Shown here in pieces: positions 1 through 7,495 of a stretch of 64,000 bases of DNA. A program made the position numbers and the translations under genes. The DNA comes from Rhizobiaceae bacterium (GTDB lineage: Bacteria > Pseudomonadota > Alphaproteobacteria > Rhizobiales > Rhizobiaceae), in the NCBI GenBank assembly GCA_017644005.1, contig JAEPMJ010000001.1:1364001-1428000 (forward strand), written 5' to 3'. Under the pieces are notes generated by a model, which ran no database searches, had not been told where the DNA came from, and worked only from the letters and a program-made list of their open reading frames with translations. Each line of letters starts with the position of its first letter. Position 1 is the first letter of the stretch.

Positions 1-27
1 CTCTTCACCAACACGTTGGCCGAGTAA
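1..27 (+). CDS. C-terminal end of an unidentified upstream CDS (partial)
   Basis: Reading from base 1 gives eight codons (LFTNTLAE) ended by TAA at 25-27. This is the only open frame that ends just before the hairpin and the ribosome binding site of the next gene. Because the downstream genes encode the permease and ATPase of an ABC importer but no binding protein, the missing gene may be the substrate-binding protein. Eight residues are too few to confirm this, and it could equally be another enzyme gene of the operon. Confidence 0.35.
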   Translation, partial: LFTNTLAE

Positions 28-36
28 GGTAAGCGT

Positions 37-60
37 CGGCCCGCATTCTCTCGCGGGCCG
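37..60 (+). terminator. Intercistronic hairpin
   Basis: A perfect 8-bp inverted repeat, CGGCCCGC at 37-44 and GCGGGCCG at 53-60, with an 8-base loop. No T-run follows (the next bases are GCAGCTTTC), so it is not a standard intrinsic terminator. GC-rich hairpins right after the stop codon of a binding-protein gene often act as mRNA-stabilising or partially terminating elements. That role is inferred here. Confidence 0.45.
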
Positions 61-85
61 GCAGCTTTCAAGTCAGGAGATTGAC

Positions 86-613
86 ATGGCTAAACCGCAG
101 CCTCGCAAGATGGGTCATATCGTGCTGCACGTGCGCGATATCCGCAAGTCCTTCGAATTCTACACGGAGGTGGTCGGCCTGACGCTCTCGGACTGGATAG
201 AAGACAAGCTGGTGTTCTTGCGTTGCGGCGCAGACCACCACGATCTGGCCCTGGTGCAGATCCCACCCGACGCTGAAAATCGCGAAGACCTCTATAGCGT
301 CAATCGGCCCGGATTGGAGCATTTCGCGTATGAACTGGGCTCACTTGAAGAGATTGAGGCCGCAGCCCGCCATATCCAGTCGAAGGGTGTCAAGATCGAG
401 CGCGGTATCGGAAAACACGGACCGGGTGAGAACCTGTTCCTCGTCTTCAAGGATCCCGACAACAACAATGTCGAGTTCTACGCCGACATGGTCCAGGTGA
501 CCGAGAGGAACCCGTACAAACCAAGCGTTTGGAAGGATGACGTCACTGCATTCGACCAGTGGAAATTCGAGAAGTTCCTGGTCGAGCCGCCCAGGGGCTG
601 GGGTGAGAACTGA
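86..613 (+). CDS. VOC-family protein, probable extradiol-type dioxygenase
   Basis: A 175-residue vicinal-oxygen-chelate protein. The first beta-alpha-beta-beta-beta module starts with GHIVLHVRD (residues 10-18) and the second with LEHFAYEL (77-84). His11, His79 and Glu130 sit where the 2-His-1-Glu metal triad of extradiol dioxygenases and glyoxalases lies, so a metal-dependent reaction, perhaps ring cleavage of a catechol-like compound, is likely. The ATG has an AGGAG sequence seven bases upstream. It is the first complete gene of a seven-gene operon with an ABC importer, an aldolase and a RutE-like reductase. Single-domain VOC proteins also include isomerases and resistance proteins, so the exact substrate and reaction are not assigned. 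Confidence 0.85.
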   Translation: MAKPQPRKMGHIVLHVRDIRKSFEFYTEVVGLTLSDWIEDKLVFLRCGADHHDLALVQIPPDAENREDLYSVNRPGLEHFAYELGSLEEIEAAARHIQSKGVKIERGIGKHGPGENLFLVFKDPDNNNVEFYADMVQVTERNPYKPSVWKDDVTAFDQWKFEKFLVEPPRGWGEN

Positions 614-642
614 ATGCAGGATCTCTTGAAGGAAATTTTCGC

Positions 643-1395
643 ATGAGCGAATTGTTCTCAAGGCTGCGGTTCCCAGAGATTGTGTTCTTCGGACTCATTG
701 CGCTGTGCTGGGAAATGGCGTCGGAGTGGTTTGGCATACGACCTTACCTGTTGCCTCCGCTGTCGTCGGTTCTGGCGGCGTTGTGGAACAATGCGGGCGA
801 TCTCTACCGCCACAGCATTGTGACTCTGAACGAAGTCGTCGTCGGTTATCTCTGGGCAGTCGCGGGTGGGCTGGCACTCGGTCTGATAATACACGCGGTG
901 CCGATTGCGCGCCGCACCATCTATCCGCTCATAGTCCTGTTTCAGGGTCTGCCAAAGGTAGCGCTCGCGCCACTTATGGTGATCTGGTTCGGCTACGGGC
1001 TGACGTCCAAGGTGCTGATGGCGTTCCTCTTCGCCTTTTTTCCCGTTGTCATCGGGATGCTGGGCGGGCTGGAGAGCGTGCCATCGCAACTGCGCGAACA
1101 CTTTGATGCGATCGGCGCCTCGCGCTGGACACGCTTCTGGCGGCTTCAGATGCCGGCCGCGCTGCCATCGATCGTCGACGCCTGCAAGACGGCAATGCCG
1201 CTCGCGGTGATCGGTGCCATTGTCGGAGAGTTTGTCGGTGCAGAAGGCGGGCTGGGTTACGTCATCCTTTCCGCCAACGCTTCAGCTCGGTCCGACCTCT
1301 TGTTTGCCGCTCTGGTGGTGATCTCGATCCTGTCGACGCTCCTCTACCTGGTGGTCGAGCTTCTGGGGCGCAAGGTCTGGTGGCGCGGCGTCTAG
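643..1395 (+). CDS. ABC transporter permease (SsuC/TauC/ThiX type)
   Basis: A 250-residue inner-membrane permease of the BPD_transp_1 family that imports nitrate, sulfonates, taurine or pyrimidine-like compounds. About six hydrophobic segments are visible, and the cytoplasmic EAA-type loop (around 150-175, with the core IGASRWTRFWRLQMPAALP) contacts the ATPase encoded at 1846-2634. The start ATG follows AAGGAA. The gene sits 29 bases after the first VOC gene and before a second VOC gene, so transporter and enzyme genes are interleaved. The matching binding protein is not in the window and probably lies just to the left. The substrate is unknown. Its co-transcription with catabolic enzymes suggests it is the pathway substrate. 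Confidence 0.9.
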   Translation: MSELFSRLRFPEIVFFGLIALCWEMASEWFGIRPYLLPPLSSVLAALWNNAGDLYRHSIVTLNEVVVGYLWAVAGGLALGLIIHAVPIARRTIYPLIVLFQGLPKVALAPLMVIWFGYGLTSKVLMAFLFAFFPVVIGMLGGLESVPSQLREHFDAIGASRWTRFWRLQMPAALPSIVDACKTAMPLAVIGAIVGEFVGAEGGLGYVILSANASARSDLLFAALVVISILSTLLYLVVELLGRKVWWRGV

Positions 1396-1453
1396 GTCGC
1401 GCACCACTCACAAAGCAGTCACGACTTTCACAAGAAGCCAAAGGAGAACTTCA

Positions 1454-1849
1454 ATGGCAAAACTACGTCACGTCGCCATCCAAGTTAAGGAGCACGCCAA
1501 GGCCGCTCAATTCTATGTGGACGCACTCGGCATGGAGATCGTCGGTCAGACAGACTCGCCGCTCGCCTCCGGTACCTATGTTTCGGATGGCACTGTCACG
1601 CTTGCGCTGCTGGAATATAAAGCGGACGAGTGGGCAGGCCGAGACAAGGACGATATCGCGATTAACCATATCGGTTTCTGGGTCGATGACCTCGACGAAC
1701 AGAGCGACCTGATCAAGAAGAATGGCGGCACCTTTTTCAAGGAACTACCGCTGTCGAAGGACTCACTCTACTACGAGATGAAGTTCCGCGATCCGAACGG
1801 CATCATTTTCGATGTCTCTCACAATGGCTGGGTCGGAGCATCAAAGTGA
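1454..1849 (+). CDS. Second VOC-family protein
   Basis: A 131-residue single-module VOC protein with the pattern RHVAIQV near the N-terminus (His6), NHIGFWVDDL in the middle (His72) and an acidic residue, Asp120, where most family members have Glu. It has two beta-alpha-beta-beta-beta units and so probably works as a homodimer. The start has AAGGAGAA upstream. Its last codons overlap the GTG start of the ATPase gene (GTGA arrangement), which indicates translational coupling. It is not a close copy of the VOC protein at 86-613, so the operon seems to need two different VOC steps, such as a dioxygenase and an isomerase, lyase or hydrolase-like step. The function is not assigned. Confidence 0.85.
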   Translation: MAKLRHVAIQVKEHAKAAQFYVDALGMEIVGQTDSPLASGTYVSDGTVTLALLEYKADEWAGRDKDDIAINHIGFWVDDLDEQSDLIKKNGGTFFKELPLSKDSLYYEMKFRDPNGIIFDVSHNGWVGASK

Positions 1850-2634
1850 CAAGCCAAGCCAATCCGGCGGATGCGAAAGCAGCCGCCGGGGCCATCAGCA
1901 TTCGCGGCCTGTCCAAGACGTTCGGTGCGCTGAAGGTCCTCGATAAGGTGGACTGCACCATAGGAGAAGCCGAGTTCGTCTCGATCCTCGGTCCGAGTGG
2001 TTGCGGCAAGAGCACGATTCTGAGGATCATCGCGGGTCTCGTCCAGCCCGATGCAGGTGCGGAGCTGCGTCTGCTCGGCGAACCGTTCGGCGGGAAGAGC
2101 GATCAGGTTGGCGTTGTCTTTCAGACACACAATATGCTGCCCTGGCTGACGGTCGAAAAGAACATCAGGCTCAACTGCGAGGTCCGCGGCGTCGCTCGCG
2201 CGGAAATTGCGCGCCGTGTCGAGGAGATTCTGCCGGTTCTCAAGCTCGAAGGATTTCGAGACAAGTACCCACACCAGATATCCGGCGGCATGAAGCAACG
2301 TGCCGCGCTCGGTCAGACACTGATTGCACAGCCAAAGGTACTTCTGCTCGATGAGCCCTTTGGTGCGCTTGATGCGCTGACTCGTGACCAGCTTAACGTC
2401 GAACTGCTCCGTCTCTGGCAGAAGATCAGAAAAACCGTCGTGCTGATAACGCACAGCATCTCGGAGGCAATCTTCCTGTCGGATCGGGTGCTTGTGATGT
2501 CGGACCGGCCATCGCGCGTGGTCAGCGACGTCAGCATCGATCTACCCCGACCGCGTGATCCGAAGGCGACACGAGAGGATCCGCGCTTCGGCCAATACGT
2601 AACTCAGCTCAGCGCGCTCATGGGCGTGCAGTAG
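1846..2634 (+). CDS. ABC transporter ATP-binding protein (SsuB/TauB type)
   Basis: A 262-residue ATPase that powers the importer whose permease lies at 643-1395. Walker A is GPSGCGKST (49-57), the Q-loop VFQTHNMLPW follows near 91-100, the ABC signature ISGGMKQR spans 145-152 and Walker B with the catalytic Glu is LLLDEP (166-171). Start is GTG, with GGAG about nine bases upstream and a four-base overlap with the previous gene. The family imports nitrate, sulfonates, taurine, hydroxymethylpyrimidine and some aromatic acids, so homology alone does not give the substrate. Confidence 0.93.
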   Translation: MTSQANPADAKAAAGAISIRGLSKTFGALKVLDKVDCTIGEAEFVSILGPSGCGKSTILRIIAGLVQPDAGAELRLLGEPFGGKSDQVGVVFQTHNMLPWLTVEKNIRLNCEVRGVARAEIARRVEEILPVLKLEGFRDKYPHQISGGMKQRAALGQTLIAQPKVLLLDEPFGALDALTRDQLNVELLRLWQKIRKTVVLITHSISEAIFLSDRVLVMSDRPSRVVSDVSIDLPRPRDPKATREDPRFGQYVTQLSALMGVQ

Positions 2635-2658
2635 ATACCATTCCTGGAGACCCGACGT

Positions 2659-3567
2659 ATGGATTTGCAACGATTTCACGGCATGTCGCCGGCCCTTGCG
2701 ACCCCCTTCACCGCTACCGAGGCGCTCGATCTCGACAGGCTTGAAGCGCTGATCGACGACTACCTCTCCTGCGGGGTTCATGGAATTTCCGTTGCTGGAA
2801 GCCAGGGAGAATTCTTCGCGCTCGACGAGGAGGAGCACATCGCGTTGCTTGAAAGCTGCGTGAAGGCGGTCGACGGGCGTGTTCCGGTGGTAGCGGGTTG
2901 CGGGCGTTCAAACCTGACCGAGACGCGGCGAGTGCTTGCGGCTGCCGAGAAGATCGGCATCGACATGGCTATGTTGATCACCCCCTATTTCGCGCAACCC
3001 AACCAAGCGGAACTGGCGGCCCATTTCATCGGTCTGGCCGAAGAGACCAGGCTTCCAGTGGTCCTTTACAACAACCCACCACGTACGAGCGTTAACATAG
3101 CCCCCAAGACTCTCGTATCGGTTATGGACGCAGCGCCGAATGTCGTCGGCATAAAGGACTCTGCCGGTGACATGACACAGTCGATCGAATACCTGGTGTC
3201 TACCAATCGCCGCGCGCTGTTGTATTCCGGCCGCGATACTCTGACCCTTTCAATGGTTCTCAACGGCGGGCATGGCGCAGTCTCGCCGGCCTGTAATGTC
3301 TTTCCGCGGCTTTTGGTCAAACTCTACAACGCTGCCGTTTCAGGCGATCTATTGGAGGCGCAGCGTATTTCCGACTTGTTGGCCCCACTTCGTGCGGCCT
3401 GGGTGCTGGGCTCATTCCCGGTCGTGATCAAGGAAGCGATGGCGATGGCGGGTCGGGGCGCGGGCCCAACCCGCAAGCCCATCGCGCCGCTCGAAGCAGA
3501 TGCACGCGCCAGACTAAAGTCTGTCGTCGATGCCATCATGCCCGAGGAAGAGGCGTTGACACGATGA
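2659..3567 (+). CDS. DapA/NAL-family class I aldolase
   Basis: A 302-residue TIM-barrel protein of the dihydrodipicolinate synthase / N-acetylneuraminate lyase family. Tyr137 (in LYNNPPRT) and Lys166 (in GIKDSAGD) match the catalytic Tyr and the Schiff-base Lys. The phosphate/carboxylate-binding GTTGE motif is changed to GSQGE (47-51). Family members make or break carbon bonds next to pyruvate, or dehydrate sugar acids. Its position in a catabolic operon argues against lysine biosynthesis and for a retro-aldol or hydratase-aldolase step, as in the degradation of aromatic compounds by hydratase-aldolases. It overlaps the next gene by four bases (ATGA), so the two are probably translated together. 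Confidence 0.88.
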   Translation: MDLQRFHGMSPALATPFTATEALDLDRLEALIDDYLSCGVHGISVAGSQGEFFALDEEEHIALLESCVKAVDGRVPVVAGCGRSNLTETRRVLAAAEKIGIDMAMLITPYFAQPNQAELAAHFIGLAEETRLPVVLYNNPPRTSVNIAPKTLVSVMDAAPNVVGIKDSAGDMTQSIEYLVSTNRRALLYSGRDTLTLSMVLNGGHGAVSPACNVFPRLLVKLYNAAVSGDLLEAQRISDLLAPLRAAWVLGSFPVVIKEAMAMAGRGAGPTRKPIAPLEADARARLKSVVDAIMPEEEALTR

Positions 3568-4190
3568 GTTGCGCGACGGGTCTGTTCGGTGCGTTGAGCC
3601 CCTGTGCGGAGAACCTGGTAACGCGGATATTCCAGGATGCCCGCAGCCAGAACGGCTGGCTGGACACACCCGTGCTCGATGCCGAATTGCAGCGGATCTG
3701 GTCATTGACACGGTGGGCGCCAACCTCGTCGAACTCGTCGCCTATGCGCATCAAGTTCATTCGTCCGGGTCCGGCCCAGGACAAGCTGCTCGGCTTCATC
3801 GACGAGGGTAACCTCGCCAAGGTGTGCGCTGCACCAGTTACCGCCATCCTAGGCTACGACCTGGCATTTTACGAGCATTTCGATTTTCTGTTTCCGCACC
3901 GGCCCGCCGTGCGGGAACGCTTCGCCGGGGCTGAGAACGTCGAACGCGCACGCATGACCGCGATCCGAAATGGAACGCTGCAGGCAGGCTTCTTCATGCT
4001 GGCCGCGCGCACTGTCGGCCTCGACTGCGGGCCACTTTCAGGTTTCGATCACGAGGGCGTCGACCGGGCATTCTGGCAAGGAACAGAGGTTCGCACCAAT
4101 TTCCTTTGCAGCCTGGGACATGGCGACCCCAAACGGCTCTTTCCGCGTCATCCGCGCTTCGATTTCGACGATGTCTGTGAAATTCTCTGA
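3564..4190 (+). CDS. RutE-like malonic semialdehyde reductase (nitroreductase family)
   Basis: A 208-residue FMN-dependent nitroreductase-fold protein that follows E. coli RutE through most of its length: FQDARSQNGW near residue 22, RWAPTSSNSSPMR near 50, the central ARTVGLDCGPLSGFD and the C-terminal SLGHGDPKRLFPR block. RutE reduces malonic semialdehyde to 3-hydroxypropionate at the end of pyrimidine ring degradation. No rutA, rutB or rutF homologue is seen here, so the aldehyde may come from another ring-cleavage route. It starts by ATGA overlap with the aldolase gene, and its own 3' end overlaps the hydrolase gene by 20 bases. The nitroreductase/RutE assignment is firm, but the in vivo substrate is inferred. 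Confidence 0.85.
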   Translation: MSCATGLFGALSPCAENLVTRIFQDARSQNGWLDTPVLDAELQRIWSLTRWAPTSSNSSPMRIKFIRPGPAQDKLLGFIDEGNLAKVCAAPVTAILGYDLAFYEHFDFLFPHRPAVRERFAGAENVERARMTAIRNGTLQAGFFMLAARTVGLDCGPLSGFDHEGVDRAFWQGTEVRTNFLCSLGHGDPKRLFPRHPRFDFDDVCEIL

Positions 4191-5232
4191 GCCCGGCACG
4201 ACTGCTCTCGGCGAGGACGGGGCGCTTCACCTCTCGCTTGGTCGTATGGGGCTTCAGGACGGGGGGGTGGTCAACGATGCGGTCATTGTCGTCAATACAT
4301 TCGGCCGTCTGAACAGCAGCCGCGACAATGCTGTCGTCATCCCGACCTCGTTCGGGGCGTCGCACCGCGATTTCGAATGGATGGTGGGGGCTGATTCACT
4401 CTTCGATCCCGCGCGCTACTTTATCGTGATCGCGAACTTGTTCGGAAACGGCCTTTCGAGCTCGCCCAGCAACAGCCCCGTCTTCACAGTCGGGGAGCGC
4501 TATCCCCTGGTGACCGCCTACGACAACGCCCTTGCACAAAAATATGTTCTTGAGCGGTTCTTCGGCGTTCGCCGGATCGCCGTAGCGATGGGGTGGTCGA
4601 TGGGCGGTCAGGTCGCCTGGCATCTGGCTTCCCTTTTTCCGGAGGATGTCGAGCGCCTCGTTGCGGTTTGCGCCACGGCAAAGACATCTGCGCATAATCT
4701 GGTTTTCCTCGAAGGCGCCAAGGCAGTGTTGCAGACCGATGCCGCATACGACCCCGAATCCGGCCGGTTCACGAGCAAGCCGAAGCGGGCATTGCGGGCG
4801 CTCGGGCGATTTTATGCCGGCTGGGCGCTTTCCCAGGCTTTTTATCGCGATGAATGCTGGCGCTCCTTGGGTTACAACGACCTGGAGGAGTTTCTGATCG
4901 GCTATTGGGAATCCGCGTTCGTTGAGAAGAACGCCGACGATCTGCTGTCTCATATTGCCACGTGGATGGCAGCGGATATTGCCGCCAACGAACGGCATCG
5001 TGGAGATCTCACGAAAGCCATCGAGGCGGTGCAGGCGCGCGCGCTGCTTCTGCCCGTCCGATCCGACCTCTATTTTCGGGAAACCGACGTCAGGGCGGAA
5101 GCCGCGTATCTTGAAGATGTTCGCACGGTGACGCTGGATTCGCCGTGGGGGCACAGGGCTGGCAATCCCCTCAACAGTCCTTCTGATCGGAACTTCATCC
5201 GCACCCAGCTGCGCAACTTCACGATGGATTGA
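4171..5232 (+). CDS. MetX-like alpha/beta-hydrolase
   Basis: A 353-residue alpha/beta-hydrolase of the homoserine O-acetyltransferase-like group. The nucleophile elbow is GWSMGGQ (Ser143), and the catalytic His lies in the C-terminal PWGHRAGNP motif. The sequence begins with the long N-terminal strand region typical of MetX relatives. I chose ATG 4171 because it begins the conserved fold and overlaps the RutE-like gene. ATG 4120 and 3970 are in frame but would encode an unrelated, low-complexity extension. As the last gene of the operon it may hydrolyse a ring-cleavage product or an amide or ester intermediate. A true methionine-pathway role is unlikely in this context. Confidence 0.8.
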   Translation: MSVKFSEPGTTALGEDGALHLSLGRMGLQDGGVVNDAVIVVNTFGRLNSSRDNAVVIPTSFGASHRDFEWMVGADSLFDPARYFIVIANLFGNGLSSSPSNSPVFTVGERYPLVTAYDNALAQKYVLERFFGVRRIAVAMGWSMGGQVAWHLASLFPEDVERLVAVCATAKTSAHNLVFLEGAKAVLQTDAAYDPESGRFTSKPKRALRALGRFYAGWALSQAFYRDECWRSLGYNDLEEFLIGYWESAFVEKNADDLLSHIATWMAADIAANERHRGDLTKAIEAVQARALLLPVRSDLYFRETDVRAEAAYLEDVRTVTLDSPWGHRAGNPLNSPSDRNFIRTQLRNFTMD

Positions 5233-5603
5233 CTGTCCGGATAGACTGCGCAGAACGGGCCGATCCACGTAGGTCCCGGGGGGGGGGGGGCGAATTCGTT
5301 AAAATACCGCCTTTGGCCACCGGAACTGACGGCGAATCGTGTGCTACACGATATCGATAGGGTCGAAGCGTCCAATCCCGACTCTGATGGATCGGAGCAG
5401 CGAATGGAACATCTCCGTGCCAGAAACACCTATGACAGGCTGGCGCCTGACGCCAAGTGGTCGACTAGACCGAATGCCTGCGGTCGTTTGATTCAGCAAG
5501 TTTTCTGATCGCCAGAGTCGCTGCCATGTTGGCAGGGGATTGCCTCCCATGCCCACAGGAACTCACCGGTTACCTATGTCCTCGGAATGAATCCTGGGGA
5601 AAC
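5233..5603. other. Gene-free stretch with a 13-G homopolymer
   Basis: No credible coding frame is present between the hydrolase stop and the tRNA gene. At 5278-5290 there are 13 consecutive G residues, followed at once by C and an EcoRI site (GAATTC at 5292-5297). The rest (5298-5603) is unremarkable sequence that I cannot assign. The homopolymer could be a natural slippage site, an assembly gap or join, or a sequencing artefact. Confidence 0.6.
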
Positions 5604-5678
5604 TGGAGCGGGCGAAGGGATTCGAACCCTCGACCCCAACCTTGGCAAGGTTGTGCTCTACCCCTGAGCTACACCCGC
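5604..5678 (-). tRNA. tRNA-Gly (anticodon GCC)
   Basis: Read on the minus strand, the acceptor stem GCGGGTG pairs with CGCCCGC, followed by the discriminator T and an encoded CCA at 5604-5606. The D-arm has GCTCAGGGGTAGAGC, the anticodon loop is CTTGCCAAG with anticodon GCC, and the T-arm carries GGTTCGAATCC. All four arms fold. It decodes GGC and GGU glycine codons. The 3' end points left, towards the catabolic operon at 1-5232, which is the side where tRNA-directed integration normally inserts DNA. No second copy of the tRNA 3' end was noticed in the window. Confidence 0.95.
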
Positions 5679-5706
5679 TCGCACGGCGCCTGGCCGCAAG
5701 ACGCGC

Positions 5707-5735
5707 TATATGACCGAACTCCATCGCGATTGCAA
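5707..5735 (-). promoter_or_regulatory. Probable promoter of tRNA-Gly
   Basis: On the minus strand a -35-like TTGCAA (5730-5735) and a -10-like CATATA (5707-5712) are separated by 17 bases. Transcription would start near 5700, about 20 bases before the mature tRNA end at 5678. Prediction by eye only. Confidence 0.5.
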
Positions 5736-5881
5736 CAGGAAATCAAGCCAGCCCGGCGCGAATGCAATTGCTGCCGCCGGATGCCGGTTTTGCACCTGTT
5801 CGGCGGCGGGCTTGTGACCGTTGCGGCCTTTGCCGTACACAGCCGGAACACTCACTGGGCAGGACAGGGGGAGCGTAACAG

Positions 5882-6379
5882 ATGGCATTGAGCCGCGACG
5901 ATCTTCTCGACTATCTGGGCAGTCTCGGAATCGAGACGACAACCCACGACCATCCGCCATTGTTTACCGTCAGCCAGTCGGAGGCCCTGCGCGGCGACAT
6001 ACCGGGCGGGCACACCAAAAACCTGTTTTTGAAAGACAAGAAGGGCAGTTACTTTTTGCTCACCGTGGGCGAGCATGCCGTGATCGATCTCAAGTCGGTG
6101 CATACGAAGATCGGCGCCTCGGGCCGGGTTTCCTTCGGAAAGGCCGAGAAACTCGAGGAGCTGCTCGGCGTAGCCCCGGGCGCGGTGACGATATTCGGAC
6201 TGGTCAACGACAAGGCCGGCCAGGTGAAGGCGTTTCTCGACGCCGACCTGATGGAGCATGACGTGATCAACGCCCACCCTTTAACCAACGAGGCGACAAC
6301 CTCAATCGGTCGCAAAGATCTTATACGGTTCATCGAGGCAACGGGTCACGAGGCGACCGTCTTGAAACTCTCCGAGTGA
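5882..6379 (+). CDS. YbaK/ProX-type prolyl-tRNA editing protein
   Basis: A 165-residue free-standing trans-editing factor of the YbaK/EbsC (INS-like) superfamily. Such proteins hydrolyse misacylated tRNA-Pro, mostly Ala-tRNA-Pro (ProXp-ala), after mischarging by prolyl-tRNA synthetase. The conserved HTKNLFLKD block (44-52) contains Lys46, the likely key deacylation residue, and the GxGRVSFG and NDK motifs of the family follow. The start lies after GGGGGAGCGTAACAG, giving a clear ribosome binding site. The gene is followed by the thioredoxin-TPR gene in the same direction. Choice between Ala- and Cys-tRNA-Pro specificity is by resemblance to alphaproteobacterial ProXp-ala proteins and is not proven. 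Confidence 0.88.
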   Translation: MALSRDDLLDYLGSLGIETTTHDHPPLFTVSQSEALRGDIPGGHTKNLFLKDKKGSYFLLTVGEHAVIDLKSVHTKIGASGRVSFGKAEKLEELLGVAPGAVTIFGLVNDKAGQVKAFLDADLMEHDVINAHPLTNEATTSIGRKDLIRFIEATGHEATVLKLSE

Positions 6380-6456
6380 TTGCCACATGTGCGGCACACG
6401 GTGATAAGGTGCCGCCTGATTCACGCCCCGGTCAACGAACCCGACAGGAATGCAGA

Positions 6457-7413
6457 ATGAGCGACGCTGATTTCAACAATGGCACAAAGCCCGGTCTGAT
6501 CGGCGAATTCGGCCATGCAGGCGGCATGCAGGCGGCTGCGCCGGGCGGCTATATCAAGGATACGACGACGGCCGGCTTTCAGGCCGATGTCGTTCAGGAA
6601 TCGCGGAATCAGCCGGTTCTGGTGGATTTCTGGGCACCCTGGTGTGGCCCATGCAAACAGCTTACGCCGGTGCTCGAAAAAGTGGTCAACGAGGCTGGCG
6701 GCGCGGTCAAGCTGGTGAAGATGAACATCGACGACCACCCGTCGATCCCCGGACAGCTTGGCATTCAGTCGATCCCTGCCGTCATTGCTTTCAAAGACGG
6801 GCAGCCGATCGACGGCTTTATGGGCGCGGTACCCGAGAGCCAGATCAAGGAGTTCATCGGCCGGCTCGGCGGCGGCAAACAGGCGCCGAAGACCGAAGAG
6901 GCGCTGGCCGCTGCCGAAGAAGCGCGCGCGGCCGGCGACCAGCAGATGGCGGCGCGTATCTATGCCATGGTGCTGGAGGGCGAACCCGGTAATGCCGATG
7001 CACTTGGCGGCATGGCCGAGATACTGGTCGATGCAGGCGACCTGAATGCCGCGAAGGAAATGCTAGCCAAAGCACCGGAGGACAAAGCGGATGCGCCTGC
7101 GATTGCCGCAGTACGCGCGCGTATCCAGCTCGCGGAACAGGCGGCGTCATTGGGCGACCCGGTGGAACTGGAGCGCCGCCTGGCCCAAAACCCAAAAGAT
7201 CATCAGGCCCGGTTCGATCTCGCCATGATTCAGAATGTGATGGGCGAGCGAATGGCGGCGGCGGACAATCTGCTTTTCATTGTGAAGGCGGACCGGAGCT
7301 GGAACGACGATGGCGCGCGGGCTCAACTCCTGACCTTCTTCGAAGCCTGGGGGGCGACCGACGAAGCGACACTGCAGGCACGGCGCAAGCTGTCGTCGCT
7401 GCTGTTTTCGTAA
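6457..7413 (+). CDS. Thioredoxin-TPR co-chaperone (CnoX/YbbN type)
   Basis: A 318-residue cytoplasmic protein with an N-terminal thioredoxin domain (about 33-140) and a C-terminal tetratricopeptide domain (about 150-318). The active site is WCGPC (62-66), so unlike the E. coli protein, which lacks this motif, it should be redox active. CnoX proteins hold unfolding clients and pass them to GroEL/ES or DnaK during oxidative stress. I chose ATG 6457, with AGGAA upstream, rather than the in-frame ATG at 6376, because the extension is not thioredoxin-like and overlaps the previous gene. It lies just ahead of a LON-domain gene and the Trm112-like gene, a common rhizobial arrangement. Confidence 0.9.
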   Translation: MSDADFNNGTKPGLIGEFGHAGGMQAAAPGGYIKDTTTAGFQADVVQESRNQPVLVDFWAPWCGPCKQLTPVLEKVVNEAGGAVKLVKMNIDDHPSIPGQLGIQSIPAVIAFKDGQPIDGFMGAVPESQIKEFIGRLGGGKQAPKTEEALAAAEEARAAGDQQMAARIYAMVLEGEPGNADALGGMAEILVDAGDLNAAKEMLAKAPEDKADAPAIAAVRARIQLAEQAASLGDPVELERRLAQNPKDHQARFDLAMIQNVMGERMAAADNLLFIVKADRSWNDDGARAQLLTFFEAWGATDEATLQARRKLSSLLFS

Positions 7414-7495
7414 ACGCGCAGCGGCCCCTTGCGTTTGCCGCCGCGCGCGCCAGATAAGTAGCTCAGGCACCCAATGACGCAAACGGAGAAACAAG

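Noticed and set aside
5526..5891. A plus-strand frame of 121 codons crossing the tRNA-Gly gene
   Set aside because: Its middle part is the tRNA read as protein. Such frames are a known annotation artefact and have no ribosome binding site.
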